Source of the DNA: Spirochaetota bacterium
GTDB taxonomy: Bacteria; Spirochaetota; Spirochaetia; Treponematales; Rectinemataceae
Reading direction: 5' to 3'
DNA length: 64,000 bases
NCBI GenBank assembly: GCA_029265615.1
Contig: JAJUIB010000006.1
Location: 1-64,000 of the forward strand
Shown here: positions 9,745-19,071 of the stretch, one piece after another
How the letters are laid out: every line of letters begins with the position of its first letter
Position numbering within the stretch: the stretch's first letter is position 1
Position numbers and translations under genes: made by a program
Notes under the pieces: generated by a model
What the model was told of the DNA's origin: nothing
Database searches by the model: none
The model's input: only the letters and a program-made list of their open reading frames with translations

Positions 9745-11372
9745 GGCTTTGGCCACTGAAGCGCCACAGCGCGCCGCAGCACCAGCTCGACCGCGGACAC
9801 GAGGATCGCGCCGAGCACAAGCCCGAGTGCGGCCTGCGCAAAGCCATCGCCCAAGACGCTGTACACCGTCGCTACGCCAGTAGTCGCTTCGACACGCGCG
9901 CGGAGAACGCCGCGCTGCCCGCGCGGCAGTTCCGCGCGTACATAGCCGCGGGCATCGACCACGGCACTGACACCCGTGTTGGTCGCACGCGCAAGCGGCT
10001 TCCCGGTCTCCACCGCGCGAAACACACTCGCAGCAAAGTGCTGACGCTCGGCGGCCTCGGACCTGGCCCAGGCATCGCTTACAAGCGGCATAATGAGTCC
10101 GACCGGGCCTCCGGCCATCGCACGGACGTAATCACCAAAACAATCTTCGTAACAGATGGGGGCTGCGATGTGCGTCCCGCACAGGGCGAGCGAGGCGGGC
10201 CCCGGACCGGGCTCCCAGAATCCCCCGGCCTTGGCGGCGAGCACCGCGGCGAAGCGGGGAAAGAGGCGCGCATAGGGGAACCACTCGCCGAAGGGCACCA
10301 GGCGGGTCTTACAGTAGAGTCCTGGCTCACCACCGCCGGACGGAAAGGCGAGCGCGGCGTTGTAGTCGCCGCCCCGTGCGCCGCCCGGCAGGGCTTCACT
10401 ATGGCTGTTGCCGATGAGAAAACTTGCGCCCGAGGCGGCGATAAAGTCATAGCACTCCCGCACGAGCTCAAAAATCTCGCGGTCAGGCCGGTGGCGAAGG
10501 TGGTAGAGGATCGACGGCACAAACGCGGTTTCAGGCCATACGACGAGCTCCGCCCCTGATCTGATCGCAGCGCGGGACTCCTCCTCAAGAGCGGCAAGCG
10601 CTGCTTTGTATCCCGTGAGCGTGGTCGAAGCCCCTTCCGTCCCTGGGGCAAAATTGGGCTGGACGAGCGCAAGCTCGATGCTCTGCCCCCGGCAGGAGGG
10701 CAACGCGAGGCGCACAAGCCCCACGCCATAGACCGCCGCACAAAGACCGAGCGCAATCGCGCCGCGGAGGCGATTGTGGCGCCATTCGGCAGAGTAGAAG
10801 AACGCAGCCTCCATTCCGCCCCGCCATGGGCGGACACAGGCGCCAGAGCCCTCTGTGGCGAATGTCGAGACAAGGACGCTCTGCGGCAGGAGCGCAAGCG
10901 CCGAAACACCATACACGCCCGTAACCGAGGCGACCTGAATGAGGGGGAGCTGTTCGTAGAGCGCATAGCCGACGATGCCATAGGGATAGCCCAGAAAACC
11001 CAGGGTCCGTAGGTATTCAAGACCAACCCATGCAAGGGGCTGAAGTAGCCACGCCGCTCGCGGCAGGCCCTCCTCGATGAGGGCAAGAACGGCGAACAAA
11101 AGCGCGTACTGGAGCGCAAGGAGGGGCAGAACCAAAAGCGGCGCGCGGGGATCGTAGGCACAAAGCCAGTGATTCATGAGGCCGAAGCCGAAAACAGCAA
11201 AAAGCGCGCCTTGCGCCGCAGCGCGCATGGCCCCTATGCCGCGCAAGCCTACAAGAGCAGGGATGAGGAAGAAAAAGGCAAGAGCGCCGAGGCCGCGCGG
11301 AAAGAACTCACTCGGCTGCGAAAAGGCGAAGAGGCATGCGGAAAGTATGGTCCCGAAAAAACGCTTCGGCAT
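9714..11372 (-). CDS. lnt: Apolipoprotein N-acyltransferase
   Basis: Adds the third acyl chain to the N-terminal cysteine of lipoproteins at the inner membrane. 552 residues: an N-terminal set of about six hydrophobic helices, a periplasmic nitrilase-like domain, then a final C-terminal helix. The triad is visible as the Glu of WPETAF, the Lys of CKTRLVPFGEW and the Cys of PICYEDCFG. ATG 11372 is chosen; a TTG at 11414 lies inside a hairpin. With lgt in the same window and about ten lipoprotein substrates, full triacylation is expected. Confidence 0.95.
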   Translation of the reverse strand: MPKRFFGTILSACLFAFSQPSEFFPRGLGALAFFFLIPALVGLRGIGAMRAAAQGALFAVFGFGLMNHWLCAYDPRAPLLVLPLLALQYALLFAVLALIEEGLPRAAWLLQPLAWVGLEYLRTLGFLGYPYGIVGYALYEQLPLIQVASVTGVYGVSALALLPQSVLVSTFATEGSGACVRPWRGGMEAAFFYSAEWRHNRLRGAIALGLCAAVYGVGLVRLALPSCRGQSIELALVQPNFAPGTEGASTTLTGYKAALAALEEESRAAIRSGAELVVWPETAFVPSILYHLRHRPDREIFELVRECYDFIAASGASFLIGNSHSEALPGGARGGDYNAALAFPSGGGEPGLYCKTRLVPFGEWFPYARLFPRFAAVLAAKAGGFWEPGPGPASLALCGTHIAAPICYEDCFGDYVRAMAGGPVGLIMPLVSDAWARSEAAERQHFAASVFRAVETGKPLARATNTGVSAVVDARGYVRAELPRGQRGVLRARVEATTGVATVYSVLGDGFAQAALGLVLGAILVSAVELVLRRAVALQWPKPYCGRGSPSS

Positions 11373-11401
11373 AAGCGTAAGGAGCCCCAGGTCCTCCCCA
11401 C

Positions 11402-11443
11402 GATAACGCCACAAGGGGCAGTGCCGTCCCTTATGGCGTTATC
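11402..11443. repeat. Long hairpin between lipoprotein gene and lnt
   Basis: Perfect 10-bp inverted repeat (GATAACGCCA at 11402-11411, complement at 11434-11443) extended inward by further pairs (AAGGG/CCCTT). It lies just after the lipoprotein stop and before lnt. It could be a terminator or a transcript-processing/attenuation element. No run of T follows on the minus strand. Confidence 0.7.
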
Positions 11444-11461
11444 ATGCGCAATAAGGCGGGC

Positions 11462-12940
11462 TCAGGGTAGACTCGCGAGGAGTTCCTTGCCCACTGCGTT
11501 GAGCCCGAGCTCGCGGTATGCCGCACGGCGGGCCGCAGCCTCGTCGGCGCCTAGACCGGTCGCCGTCTTTTCGAGGACAATGAGCACGAGCCCCGAAGCA
11601 AGCTCGACGACCTTCACCTCCGCTTTCGCGCTCGCAAGAACCATCGAACCATCTTTTCGCACCGACTCAAGGCGGGCAACGCCATAGACAAGACGCTCGG
11701 CCTTGCCCGCGAGCGCCGTTTTCGCCGTGGCAAGCAGGGCAGCATCGTCCATCGCGGCGATCAGCGCAGGCTCGAAATTCGCATTCCGCGCGATGAACTT
11801 CTCCTTGGTCAGGGCCTCGAGGAGCGCCGCCTGGGTCTGCGCCCCGGCGAGCACCTTACCCGCCTCGTCATAGTCGACAATTGCAAGCGCCGTTGGCACA
11901 TTTCGCGCATTCGACACGACCTCGTAGCCGATCTCCACATACTGCTGCTTGAACTCTTCGGCGAGCGCGGCACGGAGGGCATCATACTTAGTCGGCAAAC
12001 GGTCAAGAAGTTCAATGGAGGATTGAAAATCCACGCGGACAGTCAGCTTGGCCTTGCCGACAAAATCAGGCGGCGGCGGCGAAAACACAAGAAGCCCCGT
12101 GGGATCAGTGACCGCGCTCTCGGTCTTGGAAACGGTACGGCTTCCCTGCTTGCGCTGATAGCTCACAAGGAGCTTGGCTCCCGCGACACCAGGCGCGCCT
12201 GCCCCCTCTCCGGATACGAGACGGAGCTTAAAGGGCTCGGGGAAGGGCTGCCCAAGAAGCGCCCGCAGGCCCTCGCCGGGCTTTTCAAAGCGAATGCGCG
12301 ACAGTGCCGTCCGTGCATTGTTGATGTTGCGCTCGAGCTTTACGTCGGCGTTGTCGATGTCGGAGCCCGACGCGGCAACAGCGGCCTCAACGAACTTGCG
12401 GACAGCCTCGTAAGCCCGCCCCTCGGCGAGAAGGGCCCGCCCTTCCGCTTCCGGTTTCGCGACAGCGTCCTCTTTCTCTTTGAACAGCGCCGCGATGCGC
12501 GCCTTTTCCTTTTCAAGATCCGCGGTCGCATAGGCGGCGAGAACGTAGACGGTCACCTTGCCCGCTTTTTTGTCCTCGACAAAGACCTTCTCTTTGATCT
12601 GGAAGCCCGCAAGCCGATTGGTGGCCTGTGTCGTGACAGTTTGGCGAATATCCGCCTGGTAACTGTCGAGTGTCGCCCGGGCGGTAGCACTCGAATCGAC
12701 GGAAACCTTGACGCCGATGTACTGCATGATCGAGGCCACGAGGTTGGCCGCCGCATCGTCGGCAGCGCGGGCCTTGTCGGCGAGCGGGGCCTGCGCCTGC
12801 CCGACAAAGTACGTGTTCACCGCGTCGGGGCGCGGAGTATTGAGAACCCACTCAGGCACGCCTTTTTGCGCCACAGCTGTGGTGGCGCATCCAGAAAACA
12901 CGAACAGGGCGGCGAGCGCCGCGACAATATGCCTACGCAT
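11462..12940 (-). CDS. LPP20-family-like lipoprotein
   Basis: 492 residues with a type II signal peptide (RRHIVAALAALFVFSGC, lipobox FSGC). The mature part begins with a PEWVLNTPRP motif, YFVGQA and a helical region, as in LPP20/LpoB-type lipoproteins. A second region resembles a tandem FlgT/LPP20-like alpha/beta module with alternating charged helices. ATG 12940 has AAGGAG about ten bases upstream. It is third in a row of minus-strand lipoprotein genes. Likely periplasmic and membrane-anchored; role unknown. Confidence 0.8.
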   Translation of the reverse strand: MRRHIVAALAALFVFSGCATTAVAQKGVPEWVLNTPRPDAVNTYFVGQAQAPLADKARAADDAAANLVASIMQYIGVKVSVDSSATARATLDSYQADIRQTVTTQATNRLAGFQIKEKVFVEDKKAGKVTVYVLAAYATADLEKEKARIAALFKEKEDAVAKPEAEGRALLAEGRAYEAVRKFVEAAVAASGSDIDNADVKLERNINNARTALSRIRFEKPGEGLRALLGQPFPEPFKLRLVSGEGAGAPGVAGAKLLVSYQRKQGSRTVSKTESAVTDPTGLLVFSPPPPDFVGKAKLTVRVDFQSSIELLDRLPTKYDALRAALAEEFKQQYVEIGYEVVSNARNVPTALAIVDYDEAGKVLAGAQTQAALLEALTKEKFIARNANFEPALIAAMDDAALLATAKTALAGKAERLVYGVARLESVRKDGSMVLASAKAEVKVVELASGLVLIVLEKTATGLGADEAAARRAAYRELGLNAVGKELLASLP

Positions 12941-13064
12941 TGCGCATTGACTCCTTCGCTTCAAACAAACGCCCGCCCCGGCGCCCATGAGGGATGGCCA
13001 GAGGCGGGCGTCGCACGGAACGGCCTACCCCATTCGGGTTTGCGGCCGGCGCGGGCGCTCTTCC

Positions 13065-13736
13065 TTAGAAGCCCTCGTAGAAGCTCTGCTGAACCATGTC
13101 CATGGCGCGCTGCTTCTGCTCGGTTTTCGGCTCAGCGGCAGCCTCGCTCTTGAGGATGGCGTCGATCTGCTTCTTGAGAAGGTCTTTGTCGATACCCCAC
13201 ACCTGGATGACGCGATACACCTGCTTGTCGGGCTTGCCTTCGGGGGTAAAGGTCTGGAGCTTCGCCCACCACTCACCCTCCATAGCGAAGCCGGTGAAGC
13301 GCGCCTCGGAAGCGCTCTTCACGCAGCGCTCCATGTAGGTCTCGATCTTGTCCTTGTCGCCGACCTGGGCACCCGCAAAGGTGTCCTTGATGCGCGTGGA
13401 AATAAGCTGCGCGATCGTCGTCTGGGCATTGAGGCGGCTCGCCGCGAGCTGGACGCCGGTGAGATCCTGACCGTCCTCCTGGACAACGACGATGTACTTA
13501 TTGGCGAAGTCGGGAAGCTTTTCGACCGCTTTGGGCCCATCGAGGGCGGCGTCCATCCACTTGGGATAGTCGCGGCCAAAGGACGTGCCCTTGTGTTCCA
13601 GGATCTGGGGCGGGTAAGCCTTGACCGTCGCGGCAGGGGGCGTAACGCCACCGGTCGGCGTCGCCGGCTTGCTCGCGCATCCTACCGCGGCAAAGAGAAC
13701 GACAAGGGCGACAAGAATCGCTAATGCTTTCTTCAC
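13065..13736 (-). CDS. Lipoprotein of unknown function
   Basis: 223 residues. Lipobox AVGC after a KK-plus-hydrophobic signal. After a Thr/Pro linker the mature protein carries YPPQILEHKG, PKWMDAAL and a helical middle with GFAMEGEWWAKL, then a charged helical tail. The arrangement of helices and the P-x-W motif suggests a distant LPP20-like fold. The start is GTG 13736 with AGGAGG five bases upstream. Part of the run 14927-11462. Confidence 0.8.
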   Translation of the reverse strand: MKKALAILVALVVLFAAVGCASKPATPTGGVTPPAATVKAYPPQILEHKGTSFGRDYPKWMDAALDGPKAVEKLPDFANKYIVVVQEDGQDLTGVQLAASRLNAQTTIAQLISTRIKDTFAGAQVGDKDKIETYMERCVKSASEARFTGFAMEGEWWAKLQTFTPEGKPDKQVYRVIQVWGIDKDLLKKQIDAILKSEAAAEPKTEQKQRAMDMVQQSFYEGF

Positions 13737-13768
13737 GACAACCTCCTATGACTTCTTAAACAAGGTCC

Positions 13769-13792
13769 TTGAAGGCCCCTATGGGCCTTCAA
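13769..13792. terminator. Hairpin between two lipoprotein genes
   Basis: Perfect 10-bp stem (TTGAAGGCCC, loop CTAT, complement). No long T tract on the minus strand, so it could be a weak terminator or processing site. The 11-base word AGGCCCCTATG occurs twice here (hairpin and just downstream). Confidence 0.5.
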
Positions 13793-13859
13793 GAGGCCCC
13801 TATGCTCCCCGCAACCGCGGACGCGCAAGATCCGCCGTGCGCGCCGCAATCGCGATGAA

Positions 13860-14927
13860 TCACAACCCGGAATTGAAGGTAAAGGACTTACCCCGCATGT
13901 ACACGAGGTTGAGGTCGACAATGCCCGCGCTCGCTGCGGCATCGTAGACCGCATCCTCGATCTTGTCGCGCGGCAGGAAGCTGTAGAGGTAGAGCTTCGT
14001 CTCGTTCGGCGAATAGGACACCTGCTCGACCTCGCGCACCTTCCGCCCAAGGGCACGCCTCAACGCGCTCACCTGCTTGGAGTCCGGCGTCTTCATGATG
14101 ATCACCTCGTACCGAACCCCCCGCCCGAGCGAGTTCTTGATGAGCTCCTTCGACTGATTGGTCATCTTAGGCATCGCGGCCCAGACTGAGGCGGCTATCG
14201 CGTTTGTCACCGCGGCATCCATCGAGCTCGGGCTGAACGCGGGCGGACTCATGAACGCGACCGAACCAAGGAGCGCCGCGGTGGAGGTATCGAAGAGCTT
14301 CATCGAGCCCTGCGCGGAGGCGTAGTACTTGCCATCGCGGGTTTCGCTCGTCACGCCGAAATCGATCTCGACATACACATCCGCATTGAATTTCTGCGCA
14401 AGGTACTGGATGAGGTCGATCGAGCCGCCGGTTTCGGCCTGATAGGCGGTCTGCTGATCCTTTTTGTTTTTCTCGATTTGGTCGAAATCGATGACCGAAA
14501 GCCCGAGCTGCTCGATAAGATAACGGTTCGCCTGTGAAACGGCGACCTTGGCGAGCCGCGGCTCGATTTTAGCGCTCTCGTTGTAATAAACCATGTAGTT
14601 AAGGCGATTGAGATAGTTCTGGAGAAAGGCCTGCTCTTCGGGGGTGAGCGGCGCGCCGGGAGGAGGCGGCTGATCGGCGGAAGGTGCGGCCGCCACGGGG
14701 CCGGGTTGCACCCCAGGGCCAGGCTGTGGCGCGGGCGCGGGAATAGCGGCGCCGGCATCGTGGCCCCCCTGGACGAGAGCTTTCGCCCGATCTTTGGCAG
14801 AAGAATCGGGAGCGGGTGCAGCAGGTTGCGGCGCGGGCTCTGGCGCCTGCGTGGGAGCCGTCGCGCAGGACGCCGCGACGAGCACGACGGCAATAAGCGC
14901 AGCAATGAATCGCGTCGGTTTTCGCAT
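13860..14927 (-). CDS. Lipoprotein with Pro/Ala linker and conserved C-terminal domain
   Basis: 355 residues. Lipobox VAASC, then a long Pro/Ala/Gln-rich linker to about residue 95, then a folded alpha/beta domain (YLNRLNYMVYYNES, ANRYLIEQLGLSVIDFDQI, FNADVYVEIDF, two LYLYSFLPRD-like strands). The C-terminal domain resembles uncharacterised DUF6175-type proteins; this is a tentative impression. ATG 14927 has AAGGAG six bases upstream; the TTG just before it is less likely. First of the lipoprotein run. Confidence 0.8.
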   Translation of the reverse strand: MRKPTRFIAALIAVVLVAASCATAPTQAPEPAPQPAAPAPDSSAKDRAKALVQGGHDAGAAIPAPAPQPGPGVQPGPVAAAPSADQPPPPGAPLTPEEQAFLQNYLNRLNYMVYYNESAKIEPRLAKVAVSQANRYLIEQLGLSVIDFDQIEKNKKDQQTAYQAETGGSIDLIQYLAQKFNADVYVEIDFGVTSETRDGKYYASAQGSMKLFDTSTAALLGSVAFMSPPAFSPSSMDAAVTNAIAASVWAAMPKMTNQSKELIKNSLGRGVRYEVIIMKTPDSKQVSALRRALGRKVREVEQVSYSPNETKLYLYSFLPRDKIEDAVYDAAASAGIVDLNLVYMRGKSFTFNSGL

Positions 14928-15092
14928 CAATCGCTCCTTGGCTTACCGGCACATAAATCTAGCGCAACGGCGCGGCAAAAACAAAGCCATCCGTCGGCAA
15001 AATCGGTCGTCCGCCGGCGGTAAACAGTCTATAACCCGCACCGTTACCGCGCAAGAGACGCGACATCCGTTTTCGGCCGCATTCGCCGGGAC

Positions 15093-17114
15093 TTACGGGA
15101 AACGAGCAAGCGATGGTCGCGGAGTCGCCGTGACGAGCTCGGGCGCTCGACGGACAAGGAAACGCCGCAGTTCAAGCGAATCGTCTTCGGCAGGGCGGAT
15201 CGCAAGCCCGACCGCCATCACACGAGGCATAGGCAGGCTCGCGCCGGGAAGTCCCTGATGCGGCAGGATTTCGAGCGATGACTCGGCGAGGCGGAGCGAA
15301 AAAGCCAAAACTCCGCGTTCGGCTTTGAGAAAGCCAAGGCAGAGGCCATCCGCTGTGGCGATCTCGCCCGCCCCTCGGACCGTAGCGAGCCTGTCCCCCT
15401 CGGGCGTCGTAATCTCGACAAGCGGCGGAGAGCCCCCCTCCGCAAAGGCAAGTTCGACCGCCATGCCGCGCTCAAGCGAAACCGGGCTCGCAAGCGCAAG
15501 GCGCGCACCGGGGGCGAGCACGCAACGCCGTCCGCCATAACGCACCTCGCCCGTCGCCACAAGGCCGGTAGGCAGCGTGCGGGGCTCGAATCCCGAGGCG
15601 AACACGAGGTTCCGCCCCTCGGCGCGGGCACGGGCGGCCCGGTAGAGCGGCGGGGGACCTGAACGCGAATCGTCGCGGAGCGCAAACTCGTCGTAAATCG
15701 CCTCAAGAGATCCAGGCCCGCCTAACACGAGGCTGTGTACCCCACCAAGCGCCTTAAGCGGCAGCGCCTGCACCTCGTAAGCAACACCGTCGAGTGTCCA
15801 GGTGACGCGGGTTTTCTCGCCACTCGGTTCGAAGCCGAGCGCGAGGTCGAGCGCGATGTTCGTGCCGCCTCCTCCGACGCGGACAGGCGCAGAGCTTAGG
15901 ACTGCATCATCCCCCGAACCCCACACGAGGAAGGGCCGCCCATCATCAAGACCGACCCTGAACAGGCTCGTCCCCGTAGCATCGACGAAGCGCGCAAGAT
16001 CGCCCGACGCGGCGGAACGCAGATCACCGAGCCGCCAGAGGATGCTGAAGGGGCGCAAAGCTCCTCCGCTCGATAAGGGCGGAAGTGCCCCCGGTGCACG
16101 GAGCGTCGTGGCCGCGCCAAGGCGGTAGCCAAAACCCCGCCCGTACATATCGAGCACTGCCCTGCCCTCGAGCACTGGCTCCGTCTCGATGGCCCGGGTG
16201 CCCAGCTCCGCACAATCACCGTCGAAGGCGAAGTGCGATACAAATTCGCTCGCATCAGAAAACTCGTCGGCGGCGGCCTCGCCCGAAACGATGGCTTTAA
16301 GCTCCTGCCGCCACGGAGAGGGACCGGCATAGGCCGTGCCGAGCAATGCTGGGTCGCTAGGGAAAAGCTCAAGTCGAATCGTGTAGACGCCGACGGCGAG
16401 CGGAGCCCGCCAGACTGCTTTGTCAAACCCGCGCGAGCGGTAGCCCTCGGCTACCACGCGCCCCTCATAGCTCCAGCGAAGCCAGGGATCACCTGTGGGG
16501 CCGAGGGTCGCGGCCAGGAGAACGGCCTGCGCCGGTACGGGCTGGGGGGGATACAGCGACACCGATTCGATGGCCAGGCCGGGGCTGCCGACGAAAAACA
16601 CGAGCGTTCCGCGCTTAAGTTCTGCCCCCTCGCGTCCAAGCACGCGGTACGCAAGCGCATACATACCGGGTTCAAGATCCTCGGGCACGGCAAACGCCTC
16701 GAGCTGTCCTGCAAGTTTCGCGACACTGTATGAGCGCTGGAACTCCCGGAAAGACGTTTCAGCCTCTTCCGCGCTCGCAAGACCTGAGCGGGCGGGCAAG
16801 GCCTCGCGCGTCGCATACCGGGCGAGGGGCCGCTCAGCCCCACCTGCGTCCTTGATCGAAAGTTCAAGGGCGACGGCTTCGGCCGCCCCAGAAATGAACG
16901 AGAACTCGGGAACAAGGCGGAAGCCCGGCTCGAGCGCCGCACCTGGCGCAATGCGTGTCTCCGCGCTGTCATAGAGGCTGAGGCTGTAGATCGACCGGCG
17001 CTCGGCCTCGGAAAACAGCCCCGAGGACGCATCGCATCCGCCCAGTGTCGTGGCGGCAAGCGTAGCGACAACTATCCGCACGAGGCCGGGGGCGGACTTT
17101 GCGGTCTCCCTCAT
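15093..17114 (-). CDS. Large lipoprotein with concanavalin/LamG-like domain
   Basis: 673 residues. Lipobox TLGGC after a hydrophobic signal. The N-terminal half is built of beta-strand-rich segments with YALAYRVLG and YTIRLELFP, like bacterial Ig-type domains. The C-terminal half (about 270-480) has LRPFSILWRLGDL, FRVGLDDGRPFLVWG and VTWTLDGVAYEV, as in LamG/concanavalin folds. Probably surface or periplasmic and carbohydrate-binding; no catalytic residues are apparent. A good promoter lies at 17144-17172. Followed by a 153-base gap to the next gene at 14927. Confidence 0.78.
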   Translation of the reverse strand: MRETAKSAPGLVRIVVATLAATTLGGCDASSGLFSEAERRSIYSLSLYDSAETRIAPGAALEPGFRLVPEFSFISGAAEAVALELSIKDAGGAERPLARYATREALPARSGLASAEEAETSFREFQRSYSVAKLAGQLEAFAVPEDLEPGMYALAYRVLGREGAELKRGTLVFFVGSPGLAIESVSLYPPQPVPAQAVLLAATLGPTGDPWLRWSYEGRVVAEGYRSRGFDKAVWRAPLAVGVYTIRLELFPSDPALLGTAYAGPSPWRQELKAIVSGEAAADEFSDASEFVSHFAFDGDCAELGTRAIETEPVLEGRAVLDMYGRGFGYRLGAATTLRAPGALPPLSSGGALRPFSILWRLGDLRSAASGDLARFVDATGTSLFRVGLDDGRPFLVWGSGDDAVLSSAPVRVGGGGTNIALDLALGFEPSGEKTRVTWTLDGVAYEVQALPLKALGGVHSLVLGGPGSLEAIYDEFALRDDSRSGPPPLYRAARARAEGRNLVFASGFEPRTLPTGLVATGEVRYGGRRCVLAPGARLALASPVSLERGMAVELAFAEGGSPPLVEITTPEGDRLATVRGAGEIATADGLCLGFLKAERGVLAFSLRLAESSLEILPHQGLPGASLPMPRVMAVGLAIRPAEDDSLELRRFLVRRAPELVTATPRPSLARFP

Positions 17115-17143
17115 TGGGTGCGCCGATCCTTCATCGAAGGTAA

Positions 17144-17172
17144 AGTATACCCCTTGAGGAAGGGGCTTTCAA
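17144..17172 (-). promoter_or_regulatory. Sigma-70 promoter of the large lipoprotein
   Basis: On the minus strand: TTGAAA (17167-17172), a 17-base spacer and TATACT (17144-17149). The start codon at 17114 lies about 29 bases downstream. The -35 box overlaps the hairpin that follows the NAD synthetase gene. Confidence 0.7.
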
Positions 17173-17178
17173 AGCCCC
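17162..17178 (-). terminator. Hairpin after NAD synthetase gene
   Basis: GGGGCTTT-C-AAAGCCCC, a compact palindrome 12 bases downstream of the NAD synthetase stop. No strong T tract follows. It is embedded in the next gene's promoter, so it could serve termination, regulation or both. Confidence 0.5.
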
Positions 17179-17189
17179 AGGTCACGTCC

Positions 17190-18989
17190 TTAAGGAAGCG
17201 CCACCTCGTGGGCAGAGCGGGCGATCGGAATGCGCCGCCCCGTGCCGAAGGCGCGGGGCGAAACCTTGAGCACCGGCGCCCCTTGCCGGCGCTTGTACTC
17301 CGACCGCGCGACAAGGGAGAGCACGCGCGCCACAAGGGAAGGCGGATAGCCGCGCTCGACAATCTCGGCTGCGGAGAGGTTCCCGATAAGGTGGAGTTCG
17401 AGCACCGCATCAAGCTCTTCATAGGGCGGTAAAGAATCCTGATCCTTTTGATTCGGCCTGAGCTCGGCGCTCGGCGCCTTCTCGATAATCGCTCGGGGGA
17501 TGGGCGCGACCTGCCCTGAAGCCTCAGCACGCGCATTGATCGACCGGCAGAGCGCATAGATCTCGGTCTTGAGAAGGTCGCCGATCGGATTGAAGGCGCC
17601 GCACATGTCGCCATAGAGCGTGCAATACCCCGCGGCAAGCTCGCTCTTGTTGCCGGTCGTGAGAAGAAGCGAGCCGAATTTGTTCGACCAAGCCATGAGG
17701 ATGGCGCCGCGGATCCTCGCCTGAAGGTTCTCTTCGGTGAGGTCGAGAGGACGCCCTTCGAAGCGGGGCTCGAGGAGTTCGAGGTACGCGGTAAAGGGGC
17801 CCTCGATCGGCAGGGTTTCCATCCGCACCCCGAGGCGGCGGCAGAGTTCGGCTGAGTCCCCGATAGAACCCGGACTCGAAAAACGGCTTGGCATCGCAAG
17901 GCAGGTGAGATTTCCTGACCCCACGGCCTGCGAAGCGATATACGCCACGAGGGCGGAATCGATGCCGCCCGAGATACCAAGACAGGCGCTCGAAAAACCG
18001 CACTTTCTTAGGTAATCGCGGGTTCCGAGGACGAGCGCCGCCTCGACCTCCTCCCATGGATCCTGCGCGGCGGAGGGGGAGGAACCTTCGCGCTTTGCAA
18101 GTTCGGCGGCAAGCCGACCCGCCGCATCGCCCAAGCTGGCTGAATCCGCGAGGAGGAGCCCCTCCTCCCATCCCACAACCAGGGCGGGACGGCCCGCCGC
18201 GTCGAGCGCAAAGGAGCGGCCATCGAACACGAGCGAGTCGTTGCCCCCGAGCGCATTGCAGTAGAAAACAGGCACTCCCCCCTCGCGCGCGGCATCGCCC
18301 GCAAGCTTCTGCCGCACCGCGAGCTTCCCCTTGGTAAAGGGCGAGGCCGAGGGAACGATAAGGAGCTCGGCGCCCGCGTCAAAGAGCTCCTTGACGGGAT
18401 CGAGCGCATAGCGGAGACCAGGTACGGGAGGAGCCTCCCACCAGATGTCCTCGCAGATGGCGAAGCCTATCCGCACGCCGCCGAGTTCGAAAACACGGCG
18501 TTCGCGGGCAGGCTCGAAATAGCGGGCCTCGTCAAAGACATCGTAGGTCGGAAGAAGTGTCTTCGCCTGAGAAAACACCACCTCGCCATCCTTGATGACG
18601 GCGACCGCATTGAAGAGCGGTCGCCCGGAGCCCGTGCGATTGCGGTCCACATAGCCGACCGCAACGGCGATACCGGGCGGCAGCTCGCGTTGAAGACGCC
18701 TAAGCGAAGCGAGCGACGCCTCGACGAAGGATTCCTGATCGAGAAGGTCCATGGGCGGATAGCCGCAGAGTGCGAGCTCGGGAAAGACGAGGAGCTCGGG
18801 CGCATCGGTCTTCGCCGCCAGAGGGGACGCATCCTCCCTCTCAGCGGCGGACAGTTCTGCCGCAGCGACGAAGCGCGGTTCGGCACCGACGCCCAAGCGG
18901 ATCGCCGCCTGAGCGAACGCGAGGATGCGGGCGCGGTTTCCCTCGAAGTCGCCGATGACCGGGTTCATCTGCGCAAGCGCGATTCGCAT
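17190..18989 (-). CDS. nadE: Glutamine-dependent NAD+ synthetase
   Basis: Final step of NAD synthesis: amidates nicotinate adenine dinucleotide using glutamine-derived ammonia and ATP. 599 residues. The N-terminal nitrilase-type glutaminase has Glu in FPELALCGYPP, Lys in AKTLLPTY and Cys in FAICEDIWW. The C-terminal synthetase has the PP-loop SGGIDSALVAY, the LLTTGNKSE region and the closing KRRQGAPVLKVSPRAFG. The open frame extends to 19508, but ATG 18989 (RIALAQMNPVIGD) is the canonical start, with GGAGG nine bases upstream. Divergent from the SDR-like gene. Confidence 0.96.
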   Translation of the reverse strand: MRIALAQMNPVIGDFEGNRARILAFAQAAIRLGVGAEPRFVAAAELSAAEREDASPLAAKTDAPELLVFPELALCGYPPMDLLDQESFVEASLASLRRLQRELPPGIAVAVGYVDRNRTGSGRPLFNAVAVIKDGEVVFSQAKTLLPTYDVFDEARYFEPARERRVFELGGVRIGFAICEDIWWEAPPVPGLRYALDPVKELFDAGAELLIVPSASPFTKGKLAVRQKLAGDAAREGGVPVFYCNALGGNDSLVFDGRSFALDAAGRPALVVGWEEGLLLADSASLGDAAGRLAAELAKREGSSPSAAQDPWEEVEAALVLGTRDYLRKCGFSSACLGISGGIDSALVAYIASQAVGSGNLTCLAMPSRFSSPGSIGDSAELCRRLGVRMETLPIEGPFTAYLELLEPRFEGRPLDLTEENLQARIRGAILMAWSNKFGSLLLTTGNKSELAAGYCTLYGDMCGAFNPIGDLLKTEIYALCRSINARAEASGQVAPIPRAIIEKAPSAELRPNQKDQDSLPPYEELDAVLELHLIGNLSAAEIVERGYPPSLVARVLSLVARSEYKRRQGAPVLKVSPRAFGTGRRIPIARSAHEVALP

Positions 18990-19035
18990 GCGTTCAACCT
19001 CCCTTGAAGGCGGGTGCGCGGAACGGCAAGCGGCC

Positions 19036-19064
19036 TTGCGAACCCGCTTCCGCGATAGTACACT
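19036..19064 (+). promoter_or_regulatory. Promoter abutting the SDR-like gene
   Basis: TTGCGA (19036-19041), a 17-base spacer and TACACT (19059-19064). Seven bases separate it from GTG 19072, predicting a leaderless message for the SDR-like/phosphofructokinase operon. Confidence 0.5.
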
Positions 19065-19071
19065 CGGGCGC

